Origin: an uncultured Pelagibacteraceae bacterium
GTDB taxonomy: Bacteria > Pseudomonadota > Alphaproteobacteria > Pelagibacterales > Pelagibacteraceae
Length of the DNA: 64,000 bases
NCBI GenBank assembly: GCA_902576785.1
Contig: CACGWC010000001.1
Location: 1 to 64,000 of the forward strand
Direction: 5' to 3'
Shown here in pieces: positions 38,759-48,159 of the stretch. Made by a program: the position numbers and the translations under genes. The notes beneath the pieces are model-generated. The model saw only the letters and a program-made list of their open reading frames with translations, searched no databases and had not been told where the DNA came from. The stretch's first letter is position 1. Every line of letters starts with the position of its first letter.

Positions 38759-39247
38759 TTAATTAGCTTTTACAGTTACAGATCTTCTATTCTTAGACCA
38801 AGAAAGCGGATTTGAACCTGAGTCTACTGGTCTTTCTTTTCCATAACTTATTACTGAAATTCTATCAGCAGATATTCCATAAGTGATCAGATAATCTTTG
38901 GCAGCATTTGCTCTTCTTTCGCCTAATGCCAAGTTGTATTCTCTTGTTCCTCTTTCATCGGCATGACCTTCGACTACAACATTGATGCTGGAATTTTCTC
39001 TTAACCAATTTGCTTGTTTTCTCAATGTGTCTCTTGATTTAGTTGTTAAAATAGATTCGTTTGTCGCAAAAAATACTCTGTCCGGAACACCGTCAGCTAA
39101 ATATTTAACTGTATCAGTTCCTGTGTAAACATCACCTTGCATTTGACCCTCAACTGTCGTAGTGGTTTTTTTCGTAGCACAAGCCGATACGATTAAACTT
39201 AATAATATAACTAGAAAAGTATTTCTAAATGATTTGCTAAAATTCAT
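38759..39247 (-). CDS. pal: Peptidoglycan-associated lipoprotein Pal
   Basis: Outer-membrane lipoprotein that binds peptidoglycan and TolB. The lipobox ends at Cys23 (LIVSAC), giving a lipidated N-terminus. The OmpA-like domain includes VFFATNESILT, VVEGHADERGTREYNLALGERRA and RISVISYGKERP. The length is 162 aa. It ends the tolQ-tolR-tolA-tolB-pal run. Confidence 0.96.
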   Translation of the reverse strand: MNFSKSFRNTFLVILLSLIVSACATKKTTTTVEGQMQGDVYTGTDTVKYLADGVPDRVFFATNESILTTKSRDTLRKQANWLRENSSINVVVEGHADERGTREYNLALGERRANAAKDYLITYGISADRISVISYGKERPVDSGSNPLSWSKNRRSVTVKAN

Positions 39248-39346
39248 TAATGCTCCTTAATAATTTATTAGAACTTTTTCACAACTAATTAGATGTTTCA
39301 AGCATAAAAATCAACTTAATTTATATTAAAAATTAATAAAAAAGCC

Positions 39347-40693
39347 CTAATTACTTAATAAAGACGACCAAGATGGGTCAGAGGCATCCATCTCTGTTTG
39401 AACTTGCCTTTCATTATAACCTGTAAGATCAATAGACCATAACTTGGCACTAAATCCTTCACCTTTATCATTAGATTTGGTCTCTCTATAAAAAATTAAC
39501 ACTCTTCCATTTGGAGACCAAGAAGGAGCTTCTTGATAGTAATTTTCAGTCAATAATCTTTCCCCAGAACCATCGGTTCGCATAACTCCGATATAAAATT
39601 TTCCTTTATGTAGTTTTGTAAATGCAATTAAATCACCTCTTGGAGACCATACAGGCGTGCCATACAATCCTTTGCCAAATGAAATTCTTTTTACATTTGA
39701 ACCATCAGATTTCATTACATAGATTTGTTGAAATCCACTTCTATCAGAATTAAATGTTATAAATTGACTATCAGGTGAGTAAGAAGGCGATGTATCAATT
39801 GATGGATGATTAGTTATTCTTTCAACAATTCTATTTTCCAAATCCATTGTATAAATATCTGAGTTTCCATCTTTTGCAAAACTCATAATAATTTTTTTTC
39901 CATCTGGTGAAAATCGTGGAGCAAATGTCATTCCCGGAAAATCACCAACTACTTCTTGGGTACCAGTTTCAATATCTAATAAATATACCCTTGGTAGATT
40001 TTTAAAATAAGATAGGTAAGTCACCATTTGACTTGTCGGATTAAATCGAGGAGTTAAAACTAATTCATTTCCTAATGTTAAATATTTTGTGTTAAAACCA
40101 TCTTGATCCATAATAGCTAACTTCTTAACTCTTGCAGTCTTAGGTCCTTCTTCAGATACATAAATAATTCTGGTATCAAAATATCCTTTTTCTCCGGTTA
40201 ATCTTTCATAAACTTTATCAGAAATTATATGTCCAACTCTCCTCCAATTACCTGGAACCGTTGTAAATGCTAAAGCCATCATTTCTCTTCCGGCTAAAAT
40301 ATCCCATAGTCTAAATTCAACTTTTAATTTTTTGTCCTCAATTGTTACTTTGCCTGTAATTAAAGCTTGAGCTTTAATCAATGCCCAATCCTCAAATCTT
40401 GGTTTTAAATGAGCAATATCTGGCTTTTGTAAAAATGCTTCTTTACTAAGAGGATTAAATAAACCTGAAATTTTCAAATTATTTTCAACAACTAATGAAA
40501 TCTCAGATCCAACATTTTCAATTTTAAGTTCATTAATTGAATTTCTTTTTGAATTATCATCTTGAAACAATGGAGAAACTGCAATTGGTAAAGGATCTAA
40601 ATTACCCCTTGTTATATCAATCTCTATTAATGAATAAGCCTTAGATGACAATAAAAAAAATATAATAAAAAATAAATTAAATATTCTAATCAT
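39347..40693 (-). CDS. tolB: Tol-Pal translocation protein TolB
   Basis: Periplasmic beta-propeller that links Pal to TolA. It has a signal peptide (~1-22), an N-terminal TolB domain (~25-165), then repeats of the [12 protein letters not shown] and [11 protein letters not shown] type that form the propeller. The length is 448 aa. Its start shares a base with the tolA stop codon, and pal follows after 99 nt. Confidence 0.96.
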   Translation of the reverse strand: MIRIFNLFFIIFFLLSSKAYSLIEIDITRGNLDPLPIAVSPLFQDDNSKRNSINELKIENVGSEISLVVENNLKISGLFNPLSKEAFLQKPDIAHLKPRFEDWALIKAQALITGKVTIEDKKLKVEFRLWDILAGREMMALAFTTVPGNWRRVGHIISDKVYERLTGEKGYFDTRIIYVSEEGPKTARVKKLAIMDQDGFNTKYLTLGNELVLTPRFNPTSQMVTYLSYFKNLPRVYLLDIETGTQEVVGDFPGMTFAPRFSPDGKKIIMSFAKDGNSDIYTMDLENRIVERITNHPSIDTSPSYSPDSQFITFNSDRSGFQQIYVMKSDGSNVKRISFGKGLYGTPVWSPRGDLIAFTKLHKGKFYIGVMRTDGSGERLLTENYYQEAPSWSPNGRVLIFYRETKSNDKGEGFSAKLWSIDLTGYNERQVQTEMDASDPSWSSLLSN

Positions 40694-41661
40694 TATCCTC
40701 CAAGCATATCACGAGCGTCAAAATTTAAAATCATATTTTTCCATCTTTCATAACCACTTGTGGGAACTTTTAATGGATTACACAACTGAATAGCTCGTCT
40801 TACACTATCTGCTAGTGTTCTAAATTTTTCTTTACCAGGTGTGTTCATTTTTACATGATCTAACATTTCAAGTTTTTCAATTGTTCCGTCTGGCTTTAAT
40901 TGGAGTTTAACTCTAACTAATAAATCTTCACTAAATGGCAAACCTATAGGAACACTCCAGCATGTAAATATTTGAGCCTTTAATGCATCCTCTTCACTTA
41001 GGGTTAATTTTGAATAATCCATAGTCTCGTCAGTTGATTGAGAAATCTTATCAACTTCTTTTTTTGTTTCTGCTAAATTTTCCTTTTTTTTATCAATTAA
41101 AGCTGCAATTTCATTTAAATCCAATTTTTCTTTTTTCTCAAATTCAGAAACTTGTTTAACTTTTTTTTCATCTAAAATAGGTTTTTTAGTTTGAACTATT
41201 TTTTTGATGTTTTCGTCATTGATTTCTTTTGAAGGTTTCTGTTTTTTTTCTTCTTTAGGTTGAATTTTTTGTTTATCTTCATCTGGCATAGGTACAGCAT
41301 TTAACTTTTCTTTTTTTAACTTTTCTATTTTATTTTCACTGGTTGGTGTTTTTTTTGATGCAACCTTAGAAATTTCATTTTTTTTTTTATCTGTCTGAAC
41401 TTCTTTTTTTTCATCTTTTTTTACTTTTTTAGGAGGAGCCTGTTCAGACAAAAGCTTTTCATTTTCTTTTTTTGCCTTCTCAATTATTTTTGATGCTTTT
41501 GGCGCGAAAGGAATATTTGTCTTTTCAGCTATTTGAATAAGCTCAACAGAGATAAGAGGTGGAATATCCAGAGGTTTTTTTGCAACAAATGGTAAAGCCA
41601 AAATACTTACCATAACAATAGCGACATGAAATCCAGATGAGATTAAAAGACCTCGATACAT
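40693..41661 (-). CDS. tolA: TolA-like envelope protein
   Basis: Energy-transducing arm of the Tol system. An N-terminal transmembrane helix (~5-27) is followed by a long Lys/Glu-rich, probably helical, middle (~70-200) that spans the periplasm. The C-terminal TolA/TonB-like domain (~215-322) has [28 protein letters not shown]-type sequence. The length is 322 aa. Sequence identity in the middle is low, as is usual, so position between tolR and tolB is the main support. Confidence 0.9.
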   Translation of the reverse strand: MYRGLLISSGFHVAIVMVSILALPFVAKKPLDIPPLISVELIQIAEKTNIPFAPKASKIIEKAKKENEKLLSEQAPPKKVKKDEKKEVQTDKKKNEISKVASKKTPTSENKIEKLKKEKLNAVPMPDEDKQKIQPKEEKKQKPSKEINDENIKKIVQTKKPILDEKKVKQVSEFEKKEKLDLNEIAALIDKKKENLAETKKEVDKISQSTDETMDYSKLTLSEEDALKAQIFTCWSVPIGLPFSEDLLVRVKLQLKPDGTIEKLEMLDHVKMNTPGKEKFRTLADSVRRAIQLCNPLKVPTSGYERWKNMILNFDARDMLGG

Positions 41662-41666
41662 AATCT

Positions 41667-42083
41667 CTATCTCTCTTTATTCGGTTCAGATATTAAAGCA
41701 ACTTTTGTAAATCCCGACCCTGAAAGCATTCCCATAATTTCAAGAACCCTTCCATAGTTAATAGCTTTGTCTCCCCTAACATAAATTCTTGTATCAGTTC
41801 TATTATTTGACACTGCCAATATTTTTACAATCAAATTGTTAAACTCAACTTTTGTTTCCTGAATAAAAATTTCACCTTTAGAATTAATTGTTAAAGTTAA
41901 TGGTTCATTTTCCTCAGGAAGCGTATCAGCAGAAGTTTCTGGCAGATCTACCTGGACTCCAACTGTAAGTAATGGTGCAGTGACCATGAATATAATTAGT
42001 AAAACCAACATTACATCAACAAATGGTGTTACATTAATTTCACTCATTGGATCGTTTTTTGAACTTTTGAGCTTAAATCCCAT
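41667..42083 (-). CDS. tolR: Tol-Pal proton-channel protein TolR (ExbD family)
   Basis: Works with TolQ to convert proton flow into TolA movement. One N-terminal transmembrane helix (~16-38, NVTPFVDVMLVLLIIFMVTAPL) contains the conserved Asp of the family (FVDVML), and the periplasmic domain contains YVRGDKAINYGRVLEIMGML. The length is 138 aa. It abuts tolQ. Confidence 0.96.
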   Translation of the reverse strand: MGFKLKSSKNDPMSEINVTPFVDVMLVLLIIFMVTAPLLTVGVQVDLPETSADTLPEENEPLTLTINSKGEIFIQETKVEFNNLIVKILAVSNNRTDTRIYVRGDKAINYGRVLEIMGMLSGSGFTKVALISEPNKER

Positions 42084-42758
42084 TTAAATAATTGATAAGA
42101 ATCTTTTTGAAAAATTTTCTAATTTTTGTGAGTATTTTCTAGAGTCTGAATTAAATTTATTATACGCAATTACAGCAGGAATTGCTGCTAATAATCCGAG
42201 TGCAGTTGCAAATAATGCTTCAGCAATACCTGGTGCAACTATTGCAAGGCTAGTGTTTCTTGAAATTGCAATCGATTGAAATGAATTCATAATTCCCCAA
42301 ACAGTTCCAAACAATCCTATAAATGGAGCTGTCGATCCAACAGTTGCCAAAAAACTATTATACTTTTCAACTGCTACCATTTGTTTTTCAATATTTACTT
42401 CTAAAACACTAGATAGTCTCTCAGATAAATTTGATTTTGATCTAGTTTTCATAACTGTTTGCATAGAACTTTTAAATAATTTTGCCATAGGATCCTCAAT
42501 ATTTGAAGGTAGACTGTTATAAAATGTTTCAGCAGACTTTGATTTCCAGAATTTCTCTTCAAATTCCTCTGCGCTTTTATTAATTTTTCTAAACATTCTT
42601 ATTTTTTCAAATATTATTGCCCATGAATATATAGAACTTAGAATTAATATTATGATTACTGACTTGACAATTATATCCGCACGCAAAAATAAACTAATTA
42701 AAGAAAAGTCTGTGTTACTTGCTAAACCTAAGCTTTGTGTTGCAATATCTGCTTCCAT
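42084..42758 (-). CDS. tolQ: Tol-Pal proton-channel protein TolQ (ExbB family)
   Basis: Three-helix membrane subunit of the Tol motor. Helices lie at about 28-50, 130-155 and 165-195. The family segments ATVGSTAPFIGLFGTVWGIMNSF and IAPGIAEALFATALGLLAAIPAVIAYNKF are clear. The length is 224 aa. It directly follows the RuvC-like gene, with none of the ruvA, ruvB or ybgC genes that often separate them. Confidence 0.96.
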   Translation of the reverse strand: MEADIATQSLGLASNTDFSLISLFLRADIIVKSVIIILILSSIYSWAIIFEKIRMFRKINKSAEEFEEKFWKSKSAETFYNSLPSNIEDPMAKLFKSSMQTVMKTRSKSNLSERLSSVLEVNIEKQMVAVEKYNSFLATVGSTAPFIGLFGTVWGIMNSFQSIAISRNTSLAIVAPGIAEALFATALGLLAAIPAVIAYNKFNSDSRKYSQKLENFSKRFLSII

Positions 42759-42814
42759 TCAATCGTTTCCCATTAAAATATGTCATTAATTTGACTTCAA
42801 AAAACTCTAGTATT

Positions 42815-43312
42815 CTAGTTATCGTTGTTTTCCCTTGTGTTTTCAAAATATTGAGCAATTAAAATAGCATCTGCTTTATTATTATCTTTTTTTCTTGATA
42901 ACTTATTAGAAATTCTGGGAAACATATCTATTACTTTAGTTCGACTGGCATCTTTTTCAGAATTAATCAAATTAAAATGTTTTTTCCATTTTGCTGGTCT
43001 AACATAAAAAATCGGAAGCTCCATTGCAGAACATATGCCTTTAATTACTCCAAATGATTGTCCAAAATTAAACATGCTTGTTACACCTTGTCCTGGCATA
43101 GCAGAAACTTGTTCGACTATTACACTCATTTTTTCATTCTTAAATTTATTTTTTATTAGCATTATTTCATTATAAATTTGCCTACCATTAACTTGTTTTT
43201 TATTTTTTTTTCCTTCAGCCATTGTAGGCATATCGATTACATCAATAACATTCCCACTAGAAAAAAAACAGATAGCACCTGCTATTCCTGGATCAATTCC
43301 AACAATAATCAT
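42815..43312 (-). CDS. RuvC-like Holliday-junction resolvase, phage-type
   Basis: RNase H-fold nuclease of 165 aa. It starts IVGIDPGIAGAICFF with the first catalytic Asp, continues with VIVEQVSAMPGQGVTSMFNFGQS (catalytic Glu) and ends with RKKDNNKADAILIAQY (catalytic Asp). The VDMPT-like early motif, MPGQG and PAKWKKHF patterns match the resolvases carried by many phages and some alphaproteobacteria more than canonical E. coli RuvC. It lies where ruvC normally sits, between yebC and tolQ. The fold is sure; assignment as the cellular RuvC is an inference. Confidence 0.85.
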   Translation of the reverse strand: MIIVGIDPGIAGAICFFSSGNVIDVIDMPTMAEGKKNKKQVNGRQIYNEIMLIKNKFKNEKMSVIVEQVSAMPGQGVTSMFNFGQSFGVIKGICSAMELPIFYVRPAKWKKHFNLINSEKDASRTKVIDMFPRISNKLSRKKDNNKADAILIAQYFENTRENNDN

Positions 43313-44035
43313 TTAATCTTCAAAGTTAACATTTGTATAAACATTTTGTACATCATCCTCATCGTCAAGAGTTTCTAAAAATTTTACCATATTTTGATTT
43401 TCTTCGCCTTTAAGTGATACCTTATTTATGGGTAGCCACTCGATTTCGGTAGAAAGAAAATTTGCAATAACTTTTTCAAATTTTTTTTTTACTTCATATA
43501 TTTCATCGATATCCGTATGCACTTCATGAAATTCATCACGAGATATACAATCATTTGCACCCGACTCGATTGCCAATTCAAAAATTTTATCTTGTTCAAT
43601 TTCATTTTTATCTATTTTAATTACACCCAATCTTTGAAAATTATGTGATGCAGAACCCTGGGTTCCTAAAGAACCGTTATTTTTTGAAAATATTGTTCTT
43701 ATATTAGAAGCAGTTCTATTTTTATTATCAGTCAATGCTTCAACTATTACAGCAGATTTACTAGGTCCAAAACCTTCATACCTAATATTTTCAAAATTTG
43801 ATTGATCATTGTTAGAAGATTTTTCAATTGCTCTCTCAATATTTTCTTTTGGCATATTAGCTGATCTGGCTGCTTGTATTGCTGATCTTAATCTCGAATT
43901 CATATCGGGATTCTTATCTCCTAGTTTTGCAGCTACAGTGATTTCTCTAGAGAGTTTAGAAAAAATTTTTGATCTCTGTTTGTCAGCTTTGCCTTTTTTA
44001 TGTTTAATACCCGCCCAATGTGAGTGTCCAGCCAT
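43313..44035 (-). CDS. yebC: YebC/PmpR-family protein
   Basis: Conserved protein of the YebC/TACO1 family, known as a transcriptional regulator in some bacteria and as a translation factor that helps ribosomes at proline stretches in others. It begins MAGHSHWAGIKHKKGKAD and has RSKIFSKLSREI and NMPKENIERAIEK, all diagnostic. The length is 240 aa. It abuts the RuvC-like gene, the common yebC-ruvC pairing. Confidence 0.95.
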   Translation of the reverse strand: MAGHSHWAGIKHKKGKADKQRSKIFSKLSREITVAAKLGDKNPDMNSRLRSAIQAARSANMPKENIERAIEKSSNNDQSNFENIRYEGFGPSKSAVIVEALTDNKNRTASNIRTIFSKNNGSLGTQGSASHNFQRLGVIKIDKNEIEQDKIFELAIESGANDCISRDEFHEVHTDIDEIYEVKKKFEKVIANFLSTEIEWLPINKVSLKGEENQNMVKFLETLDDEDDVQNVYTNVNFED

Positions 44036-44037
44036 AA

Positions 44038-44844
44038 TTAATTTACGTTATTTAAACTCCCACCAAAAATGAAACTTTCTATATTTTTTGCTAGTCCATT
44101 TCTTGCATCGCAATCTACAACTACCCCACTTAGAGATGCTTCTCCATTGGCAGGAAAATGTTTTACGGCTTCTTTTTTTAGAAATCTGTTAATTGAATTT
44201 TGTGCATTCATACCAATTACTGAGTCATAGTCGCCACACATTCCAGCATCAGTAATATAGCTAGTTCCATTTTTTAGGACTCTTGCATCATTTGTTGGCA
44301 CGTGCGTATGCGTACCTACAACTAAAGTTGCATATCCATCAAATAGATTACCTATAGCCATTTTTTCACTTGTTATTTCTCCATGAAAATCCACTATTAA
44401 AAAATCATAATCTTTTGATTTTTTTTTTTCTGCAATAAATTCAGTAGCAATTTTAAAAACATCATCACACTTTTTCATAAAAACGTTACCCATAAGATTT
44501 AGCACACCAACTTTTAGATTTTTTTTTGAATTGAATATGGAAAAACCTTTACCAGGTAAATTTCCACTCATATTTATTGGTCTTAGTAATTTTTTTTCAG
44601 TTTTTATATATTCATAAATTTCTTTTTGATCCCAAACATGATTGCCTGTTGTAATTACATCTACGCCTACATTAAAAAGTTCATTAGCAATATTTTCGGT
44701 TAAACCCACACCTTCACTGGCTGCATTTTCACCGTTTACACAAACAAAATCTATACCTTTTTTTGAGACTATATTTGGCAAGTTTTTTTTTACTGATTTA
44801 AAGCCTGCGTCTCCAACTATATCACCTAAAAATAAAATCTTCAT
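44038..44844 (-). CDS. ymdB: YmdB-family metallophosphoesterase
   Basis: Calcineurin-like phosphoesterase family known from Bacillus as a 2',3'-cAMP phosphodiesterase. It begins ILFLGDIVGDAGFK (metal ligands Asp) and continues CVNGENAASEGVGL, TTGNHVWDQKEI, DFHGEITSEKMA and VGTHTHVPTNDARVL, ending with DAGMCGDYDSVIGM. The length is 268 aa. The neighbours are fau and yebC. The physiological substrate here is not predictable. Confidence 0.93.
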   Translation of the reverse strand: MKILFLGDIVGDAGFKSVKKNLPNIVSKKGIDFVCVNGENAASEGVGLTENIANELFNVGVDVITTGNHVWDQKEIYEYIKTEKKLLRPINMSGNLPGKGFSIFNSKKNLKVGVLNLMGNVFMKKCDDVFKIATEFIAEKKKSKDYDFLIVDFHGEITSEKMAIGNLFDGYATLVVGTHTHVPTNDARVLKNGTSYITDAGMCGDYDSVIGMNAQNSINRFLKKEAVKHFPANGEASLSGVVVDCDARNGLAKNIESFIFGGSLNNVN

Positions 44845-44846
44845 TT

Positions 44847-45386
44847 TTACATTAATTTTTCTGTCAAAATTAAATCTAATTTTCTATCAAAATTTTCAAC
44901 ATTAATTTTATTAACTTTTTGATGTGAAAAAGCCAGTCCAATTGTTGTAAATTTTTTAATTTGAGAAATTTTTTCTAAATATCTATCATAAAATCCACCA
45001 CCATAGCCAATTCTGTTCCTGAATTTATCAAAAGCAACTATTGGTACAAATATTATATCTGGGTATACTTTTTTCAATTTTAGTGGCTGAGGAATGCCTA
45101 ATGAACTTATTGTTAAAGGATCATTTGGACTCCATTTATAAAAATCCATTTGATGATTTCTTTTTATAATTGGCAACGAAATACTATAACCGTTAGAATA
45201 AAATTTTTTTAGTATTTGCAAACAATCAAATTCAGAATTTATTGGAAAATAACCTCCAATAATTTTATTTTTTGATAGATTAATTTTATTATGAAAACTA
45301 TTTATAATATTATTGCTTATTTTGATTTCAAAATATTTTTTTTTTCTTAAGTTAATATTTTTTTTTCTTAATTTAAATTTTGACAC
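44847..45386 (-). CDS. fau: 5-formyltetrahydrofolate cyclo-ligase
   Basis: Converts 5-formyl-THF to methenyl-THF with ATP, recycling folate. The C-terminal motifs FVPIVAFDKFRNRIGYGGGFYDRYL and IGLAFSHQKV are diagnostic. I choose the GTG at 45386 (then SKFKLRKKN) rather than the ORF start at 45431. It puts the usual short N-terminus in place and removes the overlap with zapA, leaving 7 nt between them. The length is then about 179 aa, normal for the family. Confidence 0.9.
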   Translation of the reverse strand: MSKFKLRKKNINLRKKKYFEIKISNNIINSFHNKINLSKNKIIGGYFPINSEFDCLQILKKFYSNGYSISLPIIKRNHQMDFYKWSPNDPLTISSLGIPQPLKLKKVYPDIIFVPIVAFDKFRNRIGYGGGFYDRYLEKISQIKKFTTIGLAFSHQKVNKINVENFDRKLDLILTEKLM

Positions 45387-45393
45387 TTGTATT

Positions 45394-45840
45394 TTATGAA
45401 ATAGAAGTATTTGTGCTATTTTTTTTGACAAAGTCTTCTATTTCTAAAGTTACTTTGTCTATTAAATTTTCATAACTTATTTTGTAATTTTCAATATCAT
45501 TCTCAAGTTCTTCTTGTGTTGAGCTTAAATTTTTAATTTCATTTTCTTTGTGATCTTTGTACTGATAAACTAAAGATTTTAATTCTTTAAACTTTTCTTT
45601 TAATTCTTGAAGCTCTTTTTTTTGTGCATCTATTTTTTTTTTGGTTTCAAAATACTCATCCATGACTTTTATAGAAGATATTAGTAATAATTTATTCTCT
45701 CCAATATTTCCAAGATCAAATTTTAGATCATTAAATTTTTTATTTAAACTCAAAGATAATTCTTCCAAATGTTCCTCTTGTCCATCTTCGCAAGATAATA
45801 AATATTCTTTACCATTAAATTTTATATTTACATTTGCCAT
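45394..45840 (-). CDS. zapA: Cell division protein ZapA
   Basis: Z-ring associated protein that cross-links FtsZ filaments. The N-terminal domain shows VNIKFNGKEYLLSCEDGQEEHLEELSL, and a C-terminal coiled coil (~70-135) follows, matching ZapA. The length of 148 aa is at the long end. It is preceded by a coiled-coil gene and followed by fau, as in many alphaproteobacteria. Confidence 0.88.
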   Translation of the reverse strand: MANVNIKFNGKEYLLSCEDGQEEHLEELSLSLNKKFNDLKFDLGNIGENKLLLISSIKVMDEYFETKKKIDAQKKELQELKEKFKELKSLVYQYKDHKENEIKNLSSTQEELENDIENYKISYENLIDKVTLEIEDFVKKNSTNTSIS

Positions 45841-46151
45841 TTGTCTAATTCTTCCAATAAATTATCTGTTTCTTGATTTAATTCATCAATTTTTTCATTA
45901 AATTGATTTTCTTTTCTTTTTGAAATTTCGTAATCCTTTTTTAATTCATTTATTTGACTTCTAAGTTTTAAGTTTTCTTCTTCTAAGCTTTGGAGAGATG
46001 TGGTTATCTGTTTTTTTTCAATTTCTAATTGATTTTTTTGATCTTTTAAAATTGCAACTTTATCTAATTCTTCATTATGTTGAATGTTTATCTCTCCTAA
46101 TTTTTTTAAAGTATCTTTTAATTTTTTTTCTTTTTCATCAATGTTTTTCAT
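45828..46151 (-). CDS. Coiled-coil protein upstream of zapA (ZauP-like)
   Basis: About 107 residues of almost continuous coiled coil (heptads of Leu/Ile with Glu/Lys from ~residue 10 to 100). The ATG at 46151 is preferred over an in-frame start ten codons upstream. It overlaps zapA by 13 nt. In Caulobacter the gene at this position encodes ZauP, the partner that focuses ZapA and FtsZ at the division site. That identity is inferred from position and structure, because coiled coils give little sequence signal. Confidence 0.7.
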   Translation of the reverse strand: MKNIDEKEKKLKDTLKKLGEINIQHNEELDKVAILKDQKNQLEIEKKQITTSLQSLEEENLKLRSQINELKKDYEISKRKENQFNEKIDELNQETDNLLEELDKWQM

Positions 46152-46203
46152 ATATATATCTATATTAATAAATTGAATCACCTAAGTCTAGATAGGATAC
46201 TTT

Positions 46204-48159
46204 TTGAAAAATACAGAAAAAAATTTATCAAATGCTATTCGTTTTTTATCAATGGATGCGGTTCAAAATGCTAATTCTGGTCACCCAGGTATGCCAATGG
46301 GTATGGCTGACGTTGCAACAATTTTATTTAAATATTTTCTAAAATTTAATCCAAAAAATCCAAACTGGCTTAATAGAGATAGATTTATTTTATCAGCTGG
46401 ACATGGGTCAATGTTGCTTTACTCGCTTTTGTACTTAACTGGGTATAAAAGTGTATCACTTAACGACATCAAGAAATTTAGACAACTAAATTCAATTTGT
46501 GCAGGACACCCAGAGTATCATCCAAACTCAGGTATTGAGACAACAACTGGTCCTTTAGGTCAAGGAATTGCAAATTCTGTGGGTTTTGCAATTGCAGAAG
46601 AAATTTTAAAGAAAAAATTAGGAAGTAATTTAATTAATCACAAAACCTATGTCTTGGCTGGTGATGGGTGCCTTATGGAAGGAATAAGTCATGAAGCAAT
46701 GAGTCTAGCTGGTCACCTTAGACTTAATAATCTTATAATGCTTTTTGATAATAATTCTATTTCAATAGATGGTCCTACTAGTTTAGCAGTCTCGGATGAC
46801 TATAAAAACAGATTTAAAAGCTATGGATGGAATTATATTTTGATCAATGGGCATAATTACAGAGAAATTTATAATGCTTTAAAAAAAGCACAAACATCAA
46901 AAAAACCGACTGTGATTTCGTGTAAAACAAAAATAGGATTTGGATCTCCAAATAAAGGTGGCAAGGCCTCTTCTCATGGAAGTCCTCTTGGAATAGATGA
47001 AATTAAGTTAGTTAGAAAAAAATTAGATTGGGATTATAAACCATTTAAAATACCTCAAAGAATTTTAACTGAATGGAGAAAAATTGGAGAAAAAGGTTTC
47101 AAAAAAGAAAAAATATGGAATAAAACTTTTAGCAAACACAAACAAAAATTTAAAAATATTAAAAAAAATAAATTCTCGAGTTCAATTATAAAACAAAAAA
47201 AAGATGCAATAAAAAATTTTAAGACTATAGCTACAAGAAAATCCTCAGAAGAGTTTTTATCAGCTATATTAAAAGAGAGAAATACTTTAATTGGTGGCTC
47301 TGCTGATTTAGCGGGATCAAACAATACAAAAACTACGTTACATAAAATTATTAATTCAAGTAACTTTAGTGGGAATTATATTCACTATGGTGTTAGGGAG
47401 CACGCAATGAGTGGGATAATGAATGGATTAGCTCTTCATAGTAATTTCATTCCTTATGGAGGTACTTTTTTAATATTTTCAGACTATTGTAAACCTTCAA
47501 TAAGACTGTCTGCTATAATGAAACAGAAGGTAATTTATATAATGACACATGACTCAATAGGACTTGGAGAAGATGGACCTACGCATCAACCAGTAGAGCA
47601 ACTTGCTGCTTTAAGATCTATTCCAAACTTAAATGTTTTAAGGCCAGCAGATCAAACTGAAACAATTGAATGTTGGGATATTGCTTTAAACAGCAACAAA
47701 ACACCTAGCATATTAGCTTTAACTAGACAAAACTTAAAACCCATAAGAAAGAATTTTAGCAAAAAAAATCAATGCTCTAAGGGAGCTTACGAAGTTATAA
47801 GGACTGGAAAAAATATAAATTTAACAATTTTAGCCTCAGGATCAGAGGTTAATCTTGCGATTGAGATTAGTCATAAATTGGCCAAACAAAAAATTTATTC
47901 AAAAGTAATATCAATGCCTTGCCAAGAAATTTTTGACAAACAAAACAAGAGCTATAAAGATAAAATCTTAAAAGAAAGCAAAAACACTTTTTCAATTGAG
48001 GCAGGATCAAAAATGTCTTGGGAAAAATATATTGAAAAGGGCTTGTCTTTTTCAATAGAAGACTTTGGTAAAAGCGCTCCTTATAAAAAAGTCTATGATC
48101 ATTTTGGTTTAAGTAGTGAAAAAATTAGTAAAAAAATTAAATTTTATTTAAAAAAATGA
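46204..48159 (+). CDS. tktA: Transketolase
   Basis: TPP enzyme moving two-carbon units between sugar phosphates. It has SGHPGMPMGMADVATILF near residue 26, DRFILSAGHGSMLLYS, the TPP motif LAGDGCLMEGISHEAMSLAG (~150-169), YGVREHAMSGIMNG and the thiamin-pocket MTHDSIGLGEDGPTHQP. The start is TTG at 46204, supported by AGGA 6 nt upstream (46194-46197). The length is 651 aa. It is followed by gap with a 4 nt overlap. Confidence 0.96.
   Translation: MKNTEKNLSNAIRFLSMDAVQNANSGHPGMPMGMADVATILFKYFLKFNPKNPNWLNRDRFILSAGHGSMLLYSLLYLTGYKSVSLNDIKKFRQLNSICAGHPEYHPNSGIETTTGPLGQGIANSVGFAIAEEILKKKLGSNLINHKTYVLAGDGCLMEGISHEAMSLAGHLRLNNLIMLFDNNSISIDGPTSLAVSDDYKNRFKSYGWNYILINGHNYREIYNALKKAQTSKKPTVISCKTKIGFGSPNKGGKASSHGSPLGIDEIKLVRKKLDWDYKPFKIPQRILTEWRKIGEKGFKKEKIWNKTFSKHKQKFKNIKKNKFSSSIIKQKKDAIKNFKTIATRKSSEEFLSAILKERNTLIGGSADLAGSNNTKTTLHKIINSSNFSGNYIHYGVREHAMSGIMNGLALHSNFIPYGGTFLIFSDYCKPSIRLSAIMKQKVIYIMTHDSIGLGEDGPTHQPVEQLAALRSIPNLNVLRPADQTETIECWDIALNSNKTPSILALTRQNLKPIRKNFSKKNQCSKGAYEVIRTGKNINLTILASGSEVNLAIEISHKLAKQKIYSKVISMPCQEIFDKQNKSYKDKILKESKNTFSIEAGSKMSWEKYIEKGLSFSIEDFGKSAPYKKVYDHFGLSSEKISKKIKFYLKK

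Noticed and set aside
45387-45431. Overlap between zapA and the 5-formyl-THF cyclo-ligase gene
   Set aside because: A GTG at 45386 gives a normal N-terminus and removes the overlap, so the longer frame is probably not used.
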